Shown: one piece after another, positions 23,777-32,425 of the stretch
Position numbering within the stretch: position 1 is the stretch's first letter
How the letters are laid out: the number at the start of each line of letters is the position of its first letter
NCBI GenBank assembly: GCA_017483465.1
Contig: JAFUWN010000101.1
Coordinates: 1-50,512 of the forward strand
Origin: Oscillospiraceae bacterium
GTDB taxonomy: Bacteria; Bacillota; Clostridia; Oscillospirales; Ruminococcaceae
Reading direction: 5' to 3'
DNA: 50,512 nt
Notes under the pieces: generated by a model
Told to the model about the DNA's origin: nothing
Databases searched by the model: none
What the model saw: only the letters and a program-made list of their open reading frames with translations
Position numbers and translations under genes: made by a program

Positions 23777-25186
23777 TTAAAATCTGAAATACAAAAACGG
23801 ATCGTTCAGCCCTTGATACATACAGTAGACACAGGCTGCAAATACCGCAAGACAGCCGATTGCTGTCAGAACAGGCTTATCTTTCAGTTTCGGAGCGAGC
23901 ATTTGCGGCAGAGGTGTACAGAACAGGATTGCCGCAAGGAAATATTTCCAGTAAGTATGCAGGGATTTGAGATAATCTCCGTCCATGATACGGCCGGTTT
24001 CATGCGGCAGAAACGGAAATAATCTGGTGAAAAACACGCCCAGAGAATGAATATCCGTAATGGCAAAAATCGTCCATGAAACAGGAATCAGAAACAGCAT
24101 ATAACAATGACCGAGAATTTTATGCTGATTTAAATATTTTCCTGTGAATAATTTTTCGCTCATCAGGATGACAAATAAAAACAAACCCCATAAGATAAAA
24201 TTCCAGCTTGCACCGTGCCAGAAGCCTGTCAGAAACCAGACAATAAAAATATTCCGGATTGTCTTAAATTTGCCTTTTCGGTTGCCGCCCAGAGGAATAT
24301 AAATATAATTCCGGAACCAGGAACCGAGTGTCATATGCCATCTTCTCCAGAATTCCGTCATAGTCAGAGAAAGATAAGGCTGATTGAAATTCTGCGGAAG
24401 ATGAAAACCCATCATCAGGCCTAAGCCGATGGCCATCAGGGAATAGCCGTAGAAATCAAAATATAACTGGAAAGAATAGGCTGCAATACTCAGCCATGCC
24501 AGAGGTGTGGAAATGCTCTTGAAACCGATTGTTCCAATATCTCTCCAGAGACCGCCCAGCTGATTGGCAATCAGGATTTTAAATCCCAGTCCGGCCGTAA
24601 AAATCTTGAGGCCTTTATCAATATGATATAAAGAATGTTTTCTGTCTTTGAGTTCTTCGGCTACTGTGGAATAAGTTACAATAGGCCCTGCAATCAGCTG
24701 CGGAAACATGGAGATATAAGCTCCGTAATCAATCAGATTTTTCGAGGCCTTTGCATTTTTCCGGTAGACATCGACCAGATAGGAAAGATTCTGGAATGTA
24801 TAGAAACTGATACCGATCGGCAGAATAATATTTCGCTCCGGTAAATCAAGATGAAAGGCATGGTTCAGATTTGTACTGAAAAATCCGGAATATTTGAAGA
24901 ACAATAACCAGAATACGTTATAGACAATTCCCAGAATCAGAAGCAGTTTAGAATGCTTCTGAGAATCCTGAATCAGTCTGCCAAGCAGATAATTGACAAG
25001 AATCGTCTGTATAAACAGGGGAATATAAATCCATGTTTTCGGGGTTTCCAGTACGCCAATGCTGTAAAATACAATACTCCCCAGCAGAATTGCGAGATTT
25101 TTCAGCCGGATATTCGGCATCAGGGCATAGCAGATAAAAAACACCGGCAAGAAAATAAAAATAAACTCCAGGCTGCTGAAAACCAA
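23777..25186 (-). CDS. MBOAT-family membrane O-acyltransferase (AlgI/DltB/PatA-like)
   Basis: 469 aa, about 11 transmembrane helices. Family motifs: FYTFQNLSYLVDVYRK, MFPQLIAGPI, FQLYFDFYGYSLMAIGLGLMMGF, NFNQPY...FWRRWHMTLGSWFRNYIYIPLGGNRKG and the catalytic-histidine segment LTGFWHGASWNFILWG (His near 320). It passes an acyl group (often acetyl) from a cytoplasmic donor across the membrane to a partner SGNH protein. The start is TTG 25186 after GGAGTG (9 bases); no ATG fits. First gene of a three-gene operon with two SGNH genes. The acceptor, wall polymer or capsule, is unknown. Confidence 0.93.
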   Translation of the reverse strand: MVFSSLEFIFIFLPVFFICYALMPNIRLKNLAILLGSIVFYSIGVLETPKTWIYIPLFIQTILVNYLLGRLIQDSQKHSKLLLILGIVYNVFWLLFFKYSGFFSTNLNHAFHLDLPERNIILPIGISFYTFQNLSYLVDVYRKNAKASKNLIDYGAYISMFPQLIAGPIVTYSTVAEELKDRKHSLYHIDKGLKIFTAGLGFKILIANQLGGLWRDIGTIGFKSISTPLAWLSIAAYSFQLYFDFYGYSLMAIGLGLMMGFHLPQNFNQPYLSLTMTEFWRRWHMTLGSWFRNYIYIPLGGNRKGKFKTIRNIFIVWFLTGFWHGASWNFILWGLFLFVILMSEKLFTGKYLNQHKILGHCYMLFLIPVSWTIFAITDIHSLGVFFTRLFPFLPHETGRIMDGDYLKSLHTYWKYFLAAILFCTPLPQMLAPKLKDKPVLTAIGCLAVFAACVYCMYQGLNDPFLYFRF

Positions 25187-25237
25187 TTTTTTTCACTCCA
25201 TTCCGAAAATTGTCATAATCTGACACTTACAGATAAT

Positions 25238-25266
25238 ATTATGACACAAATCCGGAAAAAAGTCAA
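25238..25266 (-). promoter_or_regulatory. Promoter of the MBOAT-SGNH operon
   Basis: Minus strand TTGACT (25261-25266), 17-base spacer, CATAAT (25238-25243). Confidence 0.75.
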
Positions 25267-25334
25267 TATGCAGAATTTTCTAAAAATTTGATTTTTTTAA
25301 AAAATTACTATGCATTTATACCTGAAAATACACA

Positions 25335-25361
25335 AAAAACCTGTCCTCCGGAGAGGACAGG
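25335..25361 (-). terminator. Terminator of the 345-aa LRR-dockerin gene
   Basis: 9-bp stem CCTGTCCTC / GAGGACAGG with loop CGGA, followed on the minus strand by TTTTTTG. Confidence 0.85.
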
Positions 25362-25371
25362 GCGGTTTCTG

Positions 25372-26409
25372 TCAGGCAAGTTCGGGAATCAGACCGACAA
25401 TATATTTCAGAATCGTAAGAGCTTCTTCGGAATCGGGCTTGCCGTTGCCGTTGAAATCAATCGCTTTGAGAGAATTTTCGGAGAGGGTTTCTTTTCCCAT
25501 GACAGCTTTGTTGAGAGTGATGACATCCAGAATATCAATTTTCTGATTGCCGTCAGCATCGCCCTGCTGATATGCTTCTGATGTTTCCGGAGCAGAGCCG
25601 ATTACTTCAAAATTTCGGCCGTATTTTTCAGCATAAGCCAAAGCTGTCGAATTTTCATAGCCGTAAATTGTGCCGTTAAACTCCGCTTTTTCCAGTTCGG
25701 CATCATAGGCATTGCAGATAGTGAGCGAAGTATCAGAAATTTCACAGTCCGGATTTTGAATTGTAACAGAGGACAGGCTCGTACAGTAGACAAATGCATA
25801 ATCTCCGATCGTGGTAACACTGTCGGGAATTGTAACAGAGATCAGGCTTGTACAGCTGGCAAATGCACAGAGTCCAATATCAGTCACACTATCAGGAATT
25901 GTGAAAGAAGTCAGGCCTGTACAGCCCGAAAATGTAAAATCTTTGATACTGGTGATACTGTCGGGAAGCGTGACAGAAGTTAATTTTTCACAGTCGCAAA
26001 ATGCACGGTCTCCGATGCTGGCAACACTGTTCGGAATTATGACAGAAGTCAGACTTGTACATTGATAAAATGCATCGAATCCGATATTGGTGATACTGTC
26101 AGGAAGCATAACAGATTTCAGATTTGTACAAAAAGAAAATGTACATTCTTGAATGCCTGTAACAGGAAGACCCTCAATTTCTGCCGGAATCACAATTTCT
26201 CCCTCCAGGTCTTCTGTATAACCGGAAATTTCAATATGATCTGCATATTTATAGTATGTCAGATTTTCATAAATACCTTCTGTATATTCTTCATATTCTT
26301 CTTCGGCAGATGCCTGAATCACAGCGATTTCCTGAGCCGGAAGAAACGGTATGACTGTACCCATCATACAAAAGGCAGAAACAACAGCCAGCATTTTTTT
26401 CAAGTTCAT
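25372..26409 (-). CDS. Secreted BspA-like leucine-rich-repeat protein with dockerin
   Basis: 345 aa. Signal peptide about 1-35 (MNLKKMLAVVSAFCMMGTVIPFLPAQ). A conserved N-terminal cap (EEYEEYTEGIYENLTYYKYADHIEISGYT), then about six 23-aa LRR_5 repeats of the form SITNIGFDAFYQCTSLTSVIIP (about 85-225), a closing strand (YGYENSTALAYAEKYG), and a dockerin (about 280-343: GDADGNQKIDILDV and DFNGNGKPDSEEAL). Non-catalytic; probably a binding or structural component attached to a cellulosome or surface cohesin. AAGGAG precedes the ATG. A 3'-ward paralog pair lies at 28.0-30.6 kb. The upstream region carries an unusual heptamer array. Confidence 0.9.
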   Translation of the reverse strand: MNLKKMLAVVSAFCMMGTVIPFLPAQEIAVIQASAEEEYEEYTEGIYENLTYYKYADHIEISGYTEDLEGEIVIPAEIEGLPVTGIQECTFSFCTNLKSVMLPDSITNIGFDAFYQCTSLTSVIIPNSVASIGDRAFCDCEKLTSVTLPDSITSIKDFTFSGCTGLTSFTIPDSVTDIGLCAFASCTSLISVTIPDSVTTIGDYAFVYCTSLSSVTIQNPDCEISDTSLTICNAYDAELEKAEFNGTIYGYENSTALAYAEKYGRNFEVIGSAPETSEAYQQGDADGNQKIDILDVITLNKAVMGKETLSENSLKAIDFNGNGKPDSEEALTILKYIVGLIPELA

Positions 26410-26433
26410 AAAAAATTCTCCTTACTCTTGAAT

Positions 26434-26494
26434 TTTCAACAGTTTCAACATTTCAACATAATTTCAACAATCTTTCAACGTGGAAAAGTTGAAA
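26434..26494. promoter_or_regulatory. Array of TTTCAAC heptamers upstream of the LRR-dockerin gene
   Basis: TTTCAAC occurs five times on the plus strand (starts 26434, 26443, 26451, 26462, 26473) and once inverted (GTTGAAA at 26488), spaced 8 to 11 bases, directly before the ATG at 26409. It could be a multi-site operator or, in the transcript, a run of UUGAAA elements. No clear -10 box is visible. Confidence 0.5.
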
Positions 26495-26510
26495 ACCTGA
26501 TTTTTATAAA

Positions 26511-26545
26511 AAATCCCTGCCCTTAAAAAGAACAGGGATTTTTTC
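26511..26545. terminator. Terminator of the ROK kinase gene
   Basis: 9-bp stem AAATCCCTG / CAGGGATTT with a 13-nt loop and T-runs on both strands. Confidence 0.85.
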
Positions 26546-26554
26546 AGTTCATGC

Positions 26555-27514
26555 TTATTTCTTCGCTGCACCTAAGAATGCCGCACCGATCAGACCGGCA
26601 TCGTTACCGAGTTCGGCAATGACAATCTTCGTATTTTTCGGAGAATTTCTGGTATAAACTTCCTTTTCTACGAGAGCTTTCATCGGCAGAAGCAGGGGAT
26701 CGCCTTCATTGCAGACACCTCCGCCGATACACAGAATATCCGGCTGGAAAATATTGATCGTATTGGTAATTCCGGCTGCTAAATATTTGATATAATCATC
26801 AACAACTTCTTTACCGGCCTGATCGCCCTGACGCATCGCATCAAATGCCGTTCTTGCCGAAACTTTGCCGTTTCTCTCTGCTGTGATCTTGTGCAGAGCA
26901 GATTCCGGGCAGAGTTCCATTTTTTCTTTGGTCATGCGGATTAATCCGGTTGCTGAAGAATATGCCTCGAAACAGCCCTTTCTACCGCAGGAACACTGAG
27001 CACCATCTACCTGAATGACAGTATGTCCGATTTCTGCACCGCCGAAATTCGAGCCGGCATAAATCTGACCGTCGATAATAATGCCTCCGCCTACTCCTGT
27101 TCCGAGTGTAATGCAGACTGCATTCTTTGCACCTTTGGCCGCACCTGCGACATATTCACCATAAGCGGCGGCATTGGCATCGTTCTCGATAAAGACAGGC
27201 TTGTCAATATGCTTCTTGATATATTCCGCAAGGGGCGTATTCTCAAAGCCTAAGTTATTCGAGAATTCTACAATACCGGTTTCACTGTTGGCAAGTCCGG
27301 GCGTGCCGACACCAACCCATTCAATCTGATCAATCGTCAGATTGGCTTCTTTCACGGCTTTTAAAGCCATTGCTGCCATATCGTCAGCGATTTCCTCCGC
27401 AGGACGGGGACGGTTTGTCTTAGTGCTGGCCTTAGTGAGAATCTTGTAATTCTCATCCACAACAGCCGCAACAATGTTGGTGCCTCCGAGGTCAATTCCG
27501 ATGTAGTACTTCAT
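26555..27514 (-). CDS. ROK-family glucokinase
   Basis: 319 aa, normal ROK length. ATP motif YIGIDLGGTNI at the N-terminus; sugar-binding NDANAAAYGE and the ExGH segment GGAEIGHTVI; zinc-binding CSCGRKGCFEAY; glycine-rich TLGTGVGGGIIIDG. It phosphorylates glucose with ATP in the cytoplasm, consistent with the glucose released by cellobiose phosphorylase. AAAAGGAGG precedes the ATG at 27514. No HTH domain, so an enzyme rather than a ROK repressor. Its upstream region contains the two structured elements described separately. Confidence 0.93.
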   Translation of the reverse strand: MKYYIGIDLGGTNIVAAVVDENYKILTKASTKTNRPRPAEEIADDMAAMALKAVKEANLTIDQIEWVGVGTPGLANSETGIVEFSNNLGFENTPLAEYIKKHIDKPVFIENDANAAAYGEYVAGAAKGAKNAVCITLGTGVGGGIIIDGQIYAGSNFGGAEIGHTVIQVDGAQCSCGRKGCFEAYSSATGLIRMTKEKMELCPESALHKITAERNGKVSARTAFDAMRQGDQAGKEVVDDYIKYLAAGITNTINIFQPDILCIGGGVCNEGDPLLLPMKALVEKEVYTRNSPKNTKIVIAELGNDAGLIGAAFLGAAKK

Positions 27515-27649
27515 AATAAAATTTCCTCCTTTTATTTTTATGCTGAAATCAGCATGGTTAGCTTATAAAATCCGGAATCAGTCTGGTAATATACATACAA
27601 TAAATCAGAATTTAGCAGTTTGACATGATAGAAAATTTTTCAGACTGCG

Positions 27650-27749
27650 TTTGTCAATGGGGAAAGACAGGGTTAAAGGTGGCTGGCTTTTAAGCCACCT
27701 TTACCTATTCCATGACAGGAAAATATATTTCTATATATTATATAGGGTG
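27650..27749. repeat. Structured element, copy A (covarying with copy B)
   Basis: Outer helix TGTCAATGG / CCATGACA (27652-27660 with 27710-27717). Inner hairpin: 10-bp upper stem TAAAGGTGGC (27674-27683) / GCCACCTTTA (27694-27703) capped by loop TGGCTTTTAA, a 2-base 5' bulge (GT) and 3 further pairs (AGG/CCT). It is followed 7 bases later by the 25-base block at 27725-27749 that is identical in copy B (starts ATATTTCTATATATTATATA). Coding strand unresolved: on plus, ATGACA-N18-TATTAT could be a promoter; on minus the block contains TATAAT. It lies in the gap between the LRR gene and the glucokinase. Confidence 0.6.
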
Positions 27750-27813
27750 ATTTCCCTATTTTTTTCCCTCTGTAGTAAAATGCTACTAACTGTTTTTTGA
27801 TTCTGAATCCGGA

Positions 27814-27916
27814 TTTGTCAAAACAGATCAGACAGATTTACAAAGAGGCGGCTTTTAAGCCTCTTTGTATCTGTCCTGTTGACTTGCAATCATATTTCTA
27901 TATATTATATAGGGTG
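27814..27916. repeat. Structured element, copy B (covarying with copy A)
   Basis: Same architecture 165 bases along: outer helix GTCAA..CAG / CTGTTGAC, inner 10-bp upper stem ACAAAGAGGC / GCCTCTTTGT, loop GGCTTTTAA, a 2-base bulge (TT) at the same place, and 7 lower pairs (GACAGAT / ATCTGTC). Then comes the same 25-base block (27892-27916). Plus-strand TTGACT-N18-TATTAT sits in the same positions as in copy A. Four of ten upper-stem pairs differ from copy A and all four are compensated. The rest of 27515-28011 shows no gene. Confidence 0.6.
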
Positions 27917-28011
27917 CTGCAACTCATTTTGCAACTCCTGACTTGATCACAGTATTATTTTTTTAAATAGCTGATTCTGAACTCTGAACTTTCGATTTAT
28001 CTCAGCAATAT

Positions 28012-29469
28012 TTATAATGCCTCAATCAGTCCGGTGATATATTTTAAAATCATCAGAGATTCTTCTGAATCCGGCTTGCCGTTCTGATTGAAATCAATTG
28101 CTTTGATCTGATTTTCTGTCAGAGTTTCTTTTCCTAAGATTGCCCTGTTGAGCGTGATGACATCCAGAATATCTACTTTTCCGGAAAGATCGGCATCGCC
28201 GGAAAGAAATTCTTCTGCCCGGGATTCTGTTTCCGGTTCTGAGCCGATCACTTCAAATTGATAGCCGTATTTTTCGGCATAGGCCTGTGCTGTCGAATTT
28301 TCATAGCCGTAAATAACGGCTTGCTCCGGAAGTGTATATTTATTTTCTATAATTTCACAGTCGGGATTTTCAATCCTGATAGAAAGTAAATGACTGCAGT
28401 CCCGAAAAGCATGAAATGCAATTCCAGTTACAGTTTCTGGTATTACATATTCCGTTTGTTCGTTTCCGGAAGGAAAACGAAGCAGAACAGTCTGTTCCTT
28501 ATTAAACAAAACACCGTCTTTGCTGGAAAAAACTGTATTCTCTTCATCTACATCAATAGAGACTGCCGCAGAACAGCCTTTAAGAAATCCGCTTGCAATA
28601 CTTGTTACACCTTTAGGAATAAAAACAGAAGTTAAAGCAGTACAGTCATCCAATGCCCATGATTCGATACTGATAAGAGTATCCGGCAGAGTAATAGAAG
28701 TCAATGATGAACATTCATAAAATGTATAAGGCAGAATGCAGGTAACACCCTCGGGAACAGCAATGGAAGTTAAAGCAGAACAGCCATAAAATGCTTCTTC
28801 TCCAATATTTGTAATGCTATCCGGAAGATTAACAGAAGTCAGGGAACTACAGTTGGAAAATGCTCCGCCTCCAATACTTGTTATGCCATCCGGAAGTGTT
28901 ACAGAAATTATATCAGAACAGTAATAAAATGCAGTTGCACTGATTGCGGTTACTCCCTCCGGAACAATAATTTCTCCTTTGCAGAGTGCTCCGTCTATTA
29001 AAATATGATTGATGATGACAAACGGATTTTCTTCCTGCTTTTGATACAGCCAAGGCGTATAATCAAATACATACCATCCAAAGCTCTGAACACTTTCCGG
29101 AATCGTAACAGAAGTCAGTGAAGTACAGCCAGAAAATGCCCTATTTCCGATTGTGGTTACACCATCCGGAATGATAACAGAAGTTAGCGAATAGAAGTTT
29201 GAAAATGCCAATGTTCCAATGCTCGTGACAGGCAGACCGTCAATTTCTGCCGGAATTGTAATTTCATTTTCTGCTTCATCCGTATAGCCGGAAATTTCAA
29301 TATAATCGGCATATTTTTTATATACTAAACTTCCATAGACATCTTCTGTATAGTCTTCATATTCTTCTTCAGCAGATGCCTGAATTACAGTTGTTTCCTG
29401 AACAGGAAGCCTCGGCACGGAAACAGTCAGCATTGTAAATGCTCCTAAAATAGCCAATATTTTTTTCAT
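28012..29469 (-). CDS. Secreted BspA-like leucine-rich-repeat protein with dockerin (485 aa)
   Basis: Start ATG 29469 (AAAGGG 10 bases upstream) rather than the GTG three codons earlier. Signal peptide, then the same cap as the 25.4-kb paralog (EEEYEDYTEDVYGSLVYKKYADYIEISGYT), about ten LRR_5 repeats interrupted near residues 130-160 by a WLYQKQEENPFVIINHILIDG segment typical of BspA-like proteins, and a C-terminal dockerin (GDADLSGKVDILDV, DFNQNGKPDSEESL). Presumed cellulosome- or surface-attached binding protein. Last gene of the long minus-strand series; an AT-rich gap with TATAAT-like sequence (29470-29505) may give it its own promoter. Its dockerin DNA is almost identical to that of the next gene upstream. 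Confidence 0.9.
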   Translation of the reverse strand: MKKILAILGAFTMLTVSVPRLPVQETTVIQASAEEEYEDYTEDVYGSLVYKKYADYIEISGYTDEAENEITIPAEIDGLPVTSIGTLAFSNFYSLTSVIIPDGVTTIGNRAFSGCTSLTSVTIPESVQSFGWYVFDYTPWLYQKQEENPFVIINHILIDGALCKGEIIVPEGVTAISATAFYYCSDIISVTLPDGITSIGGGAFSNCSSLTSVNLPDSITNIGEEAFYGCSALTSIAVPEGVTCILPYTFYECSSLTSITLPDTLISIESWALDDCTALTSVFIPKGVTSIASGFLKGCSAAVSIDVDEENTVFSSKDGVLFNKEQTVLLRFPSGNEQTEYVIPETVTGIAFHAFRDCSHLLSIRIENPDCEIIENKYTLPEQAVIYGYENSTAQAYAEKYGYQFEVIGSEPETESRAEEFLSGDADLSGKVDILDVITLNRAILGKETLTENQIKAIDFNQNGKPDSEESLMILKYITGLIEAL

Positions 29470-29505
29470 GCGATTCACACCCTTTATATTATATATTATA
29501 ATATG

Positions 29506-30603
29506 TTATAATGTATCGATCAGTCCGGTGATATATTTTAAAATCATCAGGGCTTCTTCTGAATCCGGTTTGCCGTTCTGATTGAAATCAATTGCTTTGA
29601 TCTGATTTTCTGTCAGAGTTTCTTTTCCTAAGATCGCCCTGTTGAGCGTGATGACATCCAGAATATCTACTTTTCCGGAAAGATCGGCATCGCCGGCCAG
29701 TACTGCTGAGATCTCTCCGAGAGAGACAAACCCCCAGTCACATTCCTCTGCGTAAGTCTGTGTTGTGGAATTTGTATAACCATGAAGTACAATCCCGTCA
29801 CAGCCTACAAAAATTTTATTTTCAATAAATTCACAGTACGGATTTTTAACTGTTACATTCTTCAGGGAAGTGCAGAAACAGAATGCATATGCTCCGATCT
29901 GAGAAGCCGAGCATTCTACAGTTTTCAGAGAAGTGCAGTCCGCAAAGGCAGATTCTCCGATTATCTTCACATTCTCCGGAATCGTCATCGAAGTCAGGGA
30001 AGTACAATAAGAAAATGCTCCTTCTCCGATCGTCTTTACACTGGACGGAATTACCACAGAAGTCATGGCTTCACAGTTGTCAAAGGCAGATTCTCCGATT
30101 GTGACAACACCGTCCGGAATCGTGACATCTCCGGAACAGGAAGTTGCATCGGCAAGAATCTGATTGATAATCAGAAAAGCTCCCTGCATTTGTGTATCTT
30201 TCCAGGGGGTTTCATCAAATGCTCCGTACCCGATAAAAGTCACTGTTCCCGGAACAGAAACGGAATTCAGCGATGTGCAGGATAAAAATGCACAGCTTCC
30301 GATGGAAGTCACTCCCTCCGGAATGCTCACAGAAGTCAGGGCTTCACAATCTGCAAAGGCATAATCATCAATGAGTGTTACAGGCAGACCGTCAATTTCT
30401 GACGGAACTGCAAATTCTCCGGAAATTGAAGCCGTATGACCGCAGATTTCAATATAATCTTCATATTTTCTGTATTCCAGATTTTCATTCTGAGATAAAA
30501 TATAATCTTCTTCCATATCGGTATCTTCTGCATAAACCGGAACCGCAGATACTGCCGGGAATGCCATGCAGACAGCAGTTAATAAAATAAGTAATTTCTT
30601 CAT
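29506..30603 (-). CDS. Secreted BspA-like leucine-rich-repeat protein with dockerin (365 aa)
   Basis: Signal peptide (MKKLLILLTAVCMAFPAVSAVPVYA), cap domain with NLEYRKYEDYIEICGHT, about seven LRR_5 repeats (such as GVTSIGSCAFLSCTSLNSVSVP), the interrupting segment TPWKDTQMQGAFLIINQILAD, and a dockerin (GDADLSGKVDILDV ... DFNQNGKPDSEEAL). The ATG overlaps the manA stop as ATGA, and its ribosome site AAGGAG lies inside manA, so it is translationally coupled to a cytosolic enzyme gene: an odd partner for a secreted protein. Confidence 0.9.
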   Translation of the reverse strand: MKKLLILLTAVCMAFPAVSAVPVYAEDTDMEEDYILSQNENLEYRKYEDYIEICGHTASISGEFAVPSEIDGLPVTLIDDYAFADCEALTSVSIPEGVTSIGSCAFLSCTSLNSVSVPGTVTFIGYGAFDETPWKDTQMQGAFLIINQILADATSCSGDVTIPDGVVTIGESAFDNCEAMTSVVIPSSVKTIGEGAFSYCTSLTSMTIPENVKIIGESAFADCTSLKTVECSASQIGAYAFCFCTSLKNVTVKNPYCEFIENKIFVGCDGIVLHGYTNSTTQTYAEECDWGFVSLGEISAVLAGDADLSGKVDILDVITLNRAILGKETLTENQIKAIDFNQNGKPDSEEALMILKYITGLIDTL

Positions 30604-31580
30604 AAAATAATATGCTCCTTAATTCTGATATTTTTGTCGGCCGGATTGCCTGTATGTGACATGAATGTTTTCAATGCCGTGCATTTTCCACGAATCGGAC
30701 AGAATACCCCTGCCGGAATAAAAATGCTGTCGCCTTTTTTGATCGGTACTTCCTGACCGTCAATCTCGATTACGGCATCTCCGTCAAGAATTAACAAATG
30801 CCGGAAACTGTCATAATATCCGACGCTGCTTTCCGAAGCTGTGATTTTCTGTACGGTAAAAAACGGACAGCGTTTCAGATATTGTGCTGTAAAGCCGTCA
30901 CGGATAACAGGTTCTTCCGGGGCGGGATTCTCGGCCGGTGTCAGCCTTGTGACATCCAGTGCCTTGTCAATATGCAGCTCCCGGCCTCTGTCATAATCAT
31001 AAATTCTGTAAGTCAGATTGGAACTTTGCTGGATTTCGGCCAATAGAATCCCTTTGCCGATTGCATGAACCGTTCCGGCAGGAATATAAAATACATCTCC
31101 GGCTTTTACAGGAACATGCTGTACCCAGTTCAGAATACTATGATTTTTGATTGCAAACTGAAACTGTTCTTTTGTGATAGAATCTTTAAAGCCATAAATA
31201 ATTTCGGCTCCCGGTTCTGCCTCGATAATATACCAGAGTTCTGTCTTTCCCCAGTCGTGTTCCTGTTTCATCGCATAGGCATTATCCGGATGTACCTGTA
31301 AAGAGAGATTCTCTTTGGCATCGATTAATTTGATCAATACCGGAAATCTGTCGAATTTCTCGCAGTAAACGCCCAGTGCATCAGGATTTTCTTCTAAAAA
31401 CGCTTTCAGTGTCATGCCCTCATATTCTCCGGAAGCAATCACACTTTCTCCGTCAGGATGACAGGAAAGCTCCCAGCTTTCAGCGATTCTGTCTTTATCA
31501 GATTCTTTTCCGTATTCTCTCAGGCGGTTTCCGCCCCAGATATAATCTTTACATGCCGCTTTCAGGAAAAATGGTTTCAT
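30600..31580 (-). CDS. manA: Mannose-6-phosphate isomerase, class I
   Basis: 326 aa. Zinc-site and cupin features: LQVHPDNAYA, TELWYIIEAEPGAEIIYGF, IPAGTVHAIGKGILLAEIQQSSNLTYRIYDY, typical of short Firmicute class I enzymes. It interconverts mannose-6-phosphate and fructose-6-phosphate, so mannose from glucomannan or galactomannan can enter glycolysis. AAGGAG 8 bases before the ATG. It overlaps the GH25 gene upstream and the LRR gene downstream by 4 bp each. Confidence 0.93.
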   Translation of the reverse strand: MKPFFLKAACKDYIWGGNRLREYGKESDKDRIAESWELSCHPDGESVIASGEYEGMTLKAFLEENPDALGVYCEKFDRFPVLIKLIDAKENLSLQVHPDNAYAMKQEHDWGKTELWYIIEAEPGAEIIYGFKDSITKEQFQFAIKNHSILNWVQHVPVKAGDVFYIPAGTVHAIGKGILLAEIQQSSNLTYRIYDYDRGRELHIDKALDVTRLTPAENPAPEEPVIRDGFTAQYLKRCPFFTVQKITASESSVGYYDSFRHLLILDGDAVIEIDGQEVPIKKGDSIFIPAGVFCPIRGKCTALKTFMSHTGNPADKNIRIKEHIIL

Positions 31581-32425
31581 GTCTTGCTCTCCTTTTCTTC
31601 TTTCTCATCAGTGTGATCCAGTGTTTCGGTTGTGACTTCCGGAAGGGAAAATTCTTCCAGAAATGATTCATAAGAACTGTGATATACATTCAGATCAATG
31701 CACATTTCTCTGCAATCCTGCTGTACACCGTCATAGCCATTTAATTTCCCCTTGTCGGAATACTGCCAGAAACTCCAGTTGACAAACGGTTCCTGATACG
31801 TATTCCTGAACCAGAGCGGATAGTCACTGTAACCGCCGCCGAGCATATAATGATAATATGCTTTTGTTGTGGTATAAATAATCGGCTTGACATGATAATA
31901 TTCTTCCAGCTGTTTTAATAACGCATCCAGAATCTCTTGTGTTTCTTTTCTGGAAAGCGGAGAATCGCTGTAATCTCCGTAAAATTCCAGATCAACCACA
32001 GGCGGCAGATTGGTATTTTCCAGATCACCGACTGTCTGAATAAAATTCTGTGCCTGTGTTTCTCCGGAACTTTCAAAACTGAAAAAATGATAGGCTCCGG
32101 AATAGATATTTGTCTTTTTGACTTCCTGCCAGTTTTCGGCAAAACAGGGATCCTGATGCGAACTGCCTTCAGTAGCCTTGATAAATGCAAACGTCACATT
32201 CTGCGAAGCAATCACAGACCAGTCAATTTTTCCCTGATACCGGGATACATCCACACCCATGACAGGATATTTTTCAGGGTCCGGAATATTGGCGATGATT
32301 TCACCGTTATAAATCTTTTTCAGCCGGATTGCATACGGTATGCCGAAACATACCAGAACCGCAATTATCACACAGCCGATTATCCTTCCGTATGCAGGCT
32401 TTCTGCCTTTCAAGAATCTGCTCAC
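31577..32425 (-). CDS. Membrane-anchored GH25 lysozyme (N-acetylmuramidase)
   Basis: 282 aa. Basic N-terminus, signal-anchor helix about 15-34, GH25 domain about 50-250: VMGVDVSRYQGKIDWSVI at the start, FAFIKATEGSSHQDPCF, YHFFSF, and the catalytic DxE in PPVVDLEFYGD. The tail is Glu/Lys-rich. Acts on peptidoglycan outside the membrane. Its place between GH74 and manA is unexpected for a wall enzyme; it may open the wall for surface machinery. 4-bp overlaps on both sides. Confidence 0.92.
   Translation of the reverse strand: MSRFLKGRKPAYGRIIGCVIIAVLVCFGIPYAIRLKKIYNGEIIANIPDPEKYPVMGVDVSRYQGKIDWSVIASQNVTFAFIKATEGSSHQDPCFAENWQEVKKTNIYSGAYHFFSFESSGETQAQNFIQTVGDLENTNLPPVVDLEFYGDYSDSPLSRKETQEILDALLKQLEEYYHVKPIIYTTTKAYYHYMLGGGYSDYPLWFRNTYQEPFVNWSFWQYSDKGKLNGYDGVQQDCREMCIDLNVYHSSYESFLEEFSLPEVTTETLDHTDEKEEKESKT

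Noticed and set aside
25756-26065. Regular ~69-base periodicity in the LRR genes, considered as a non-coding repeat array
   Set aside because: It is the DNA image of 23-aa LRR_5 repeats on the minus strand.
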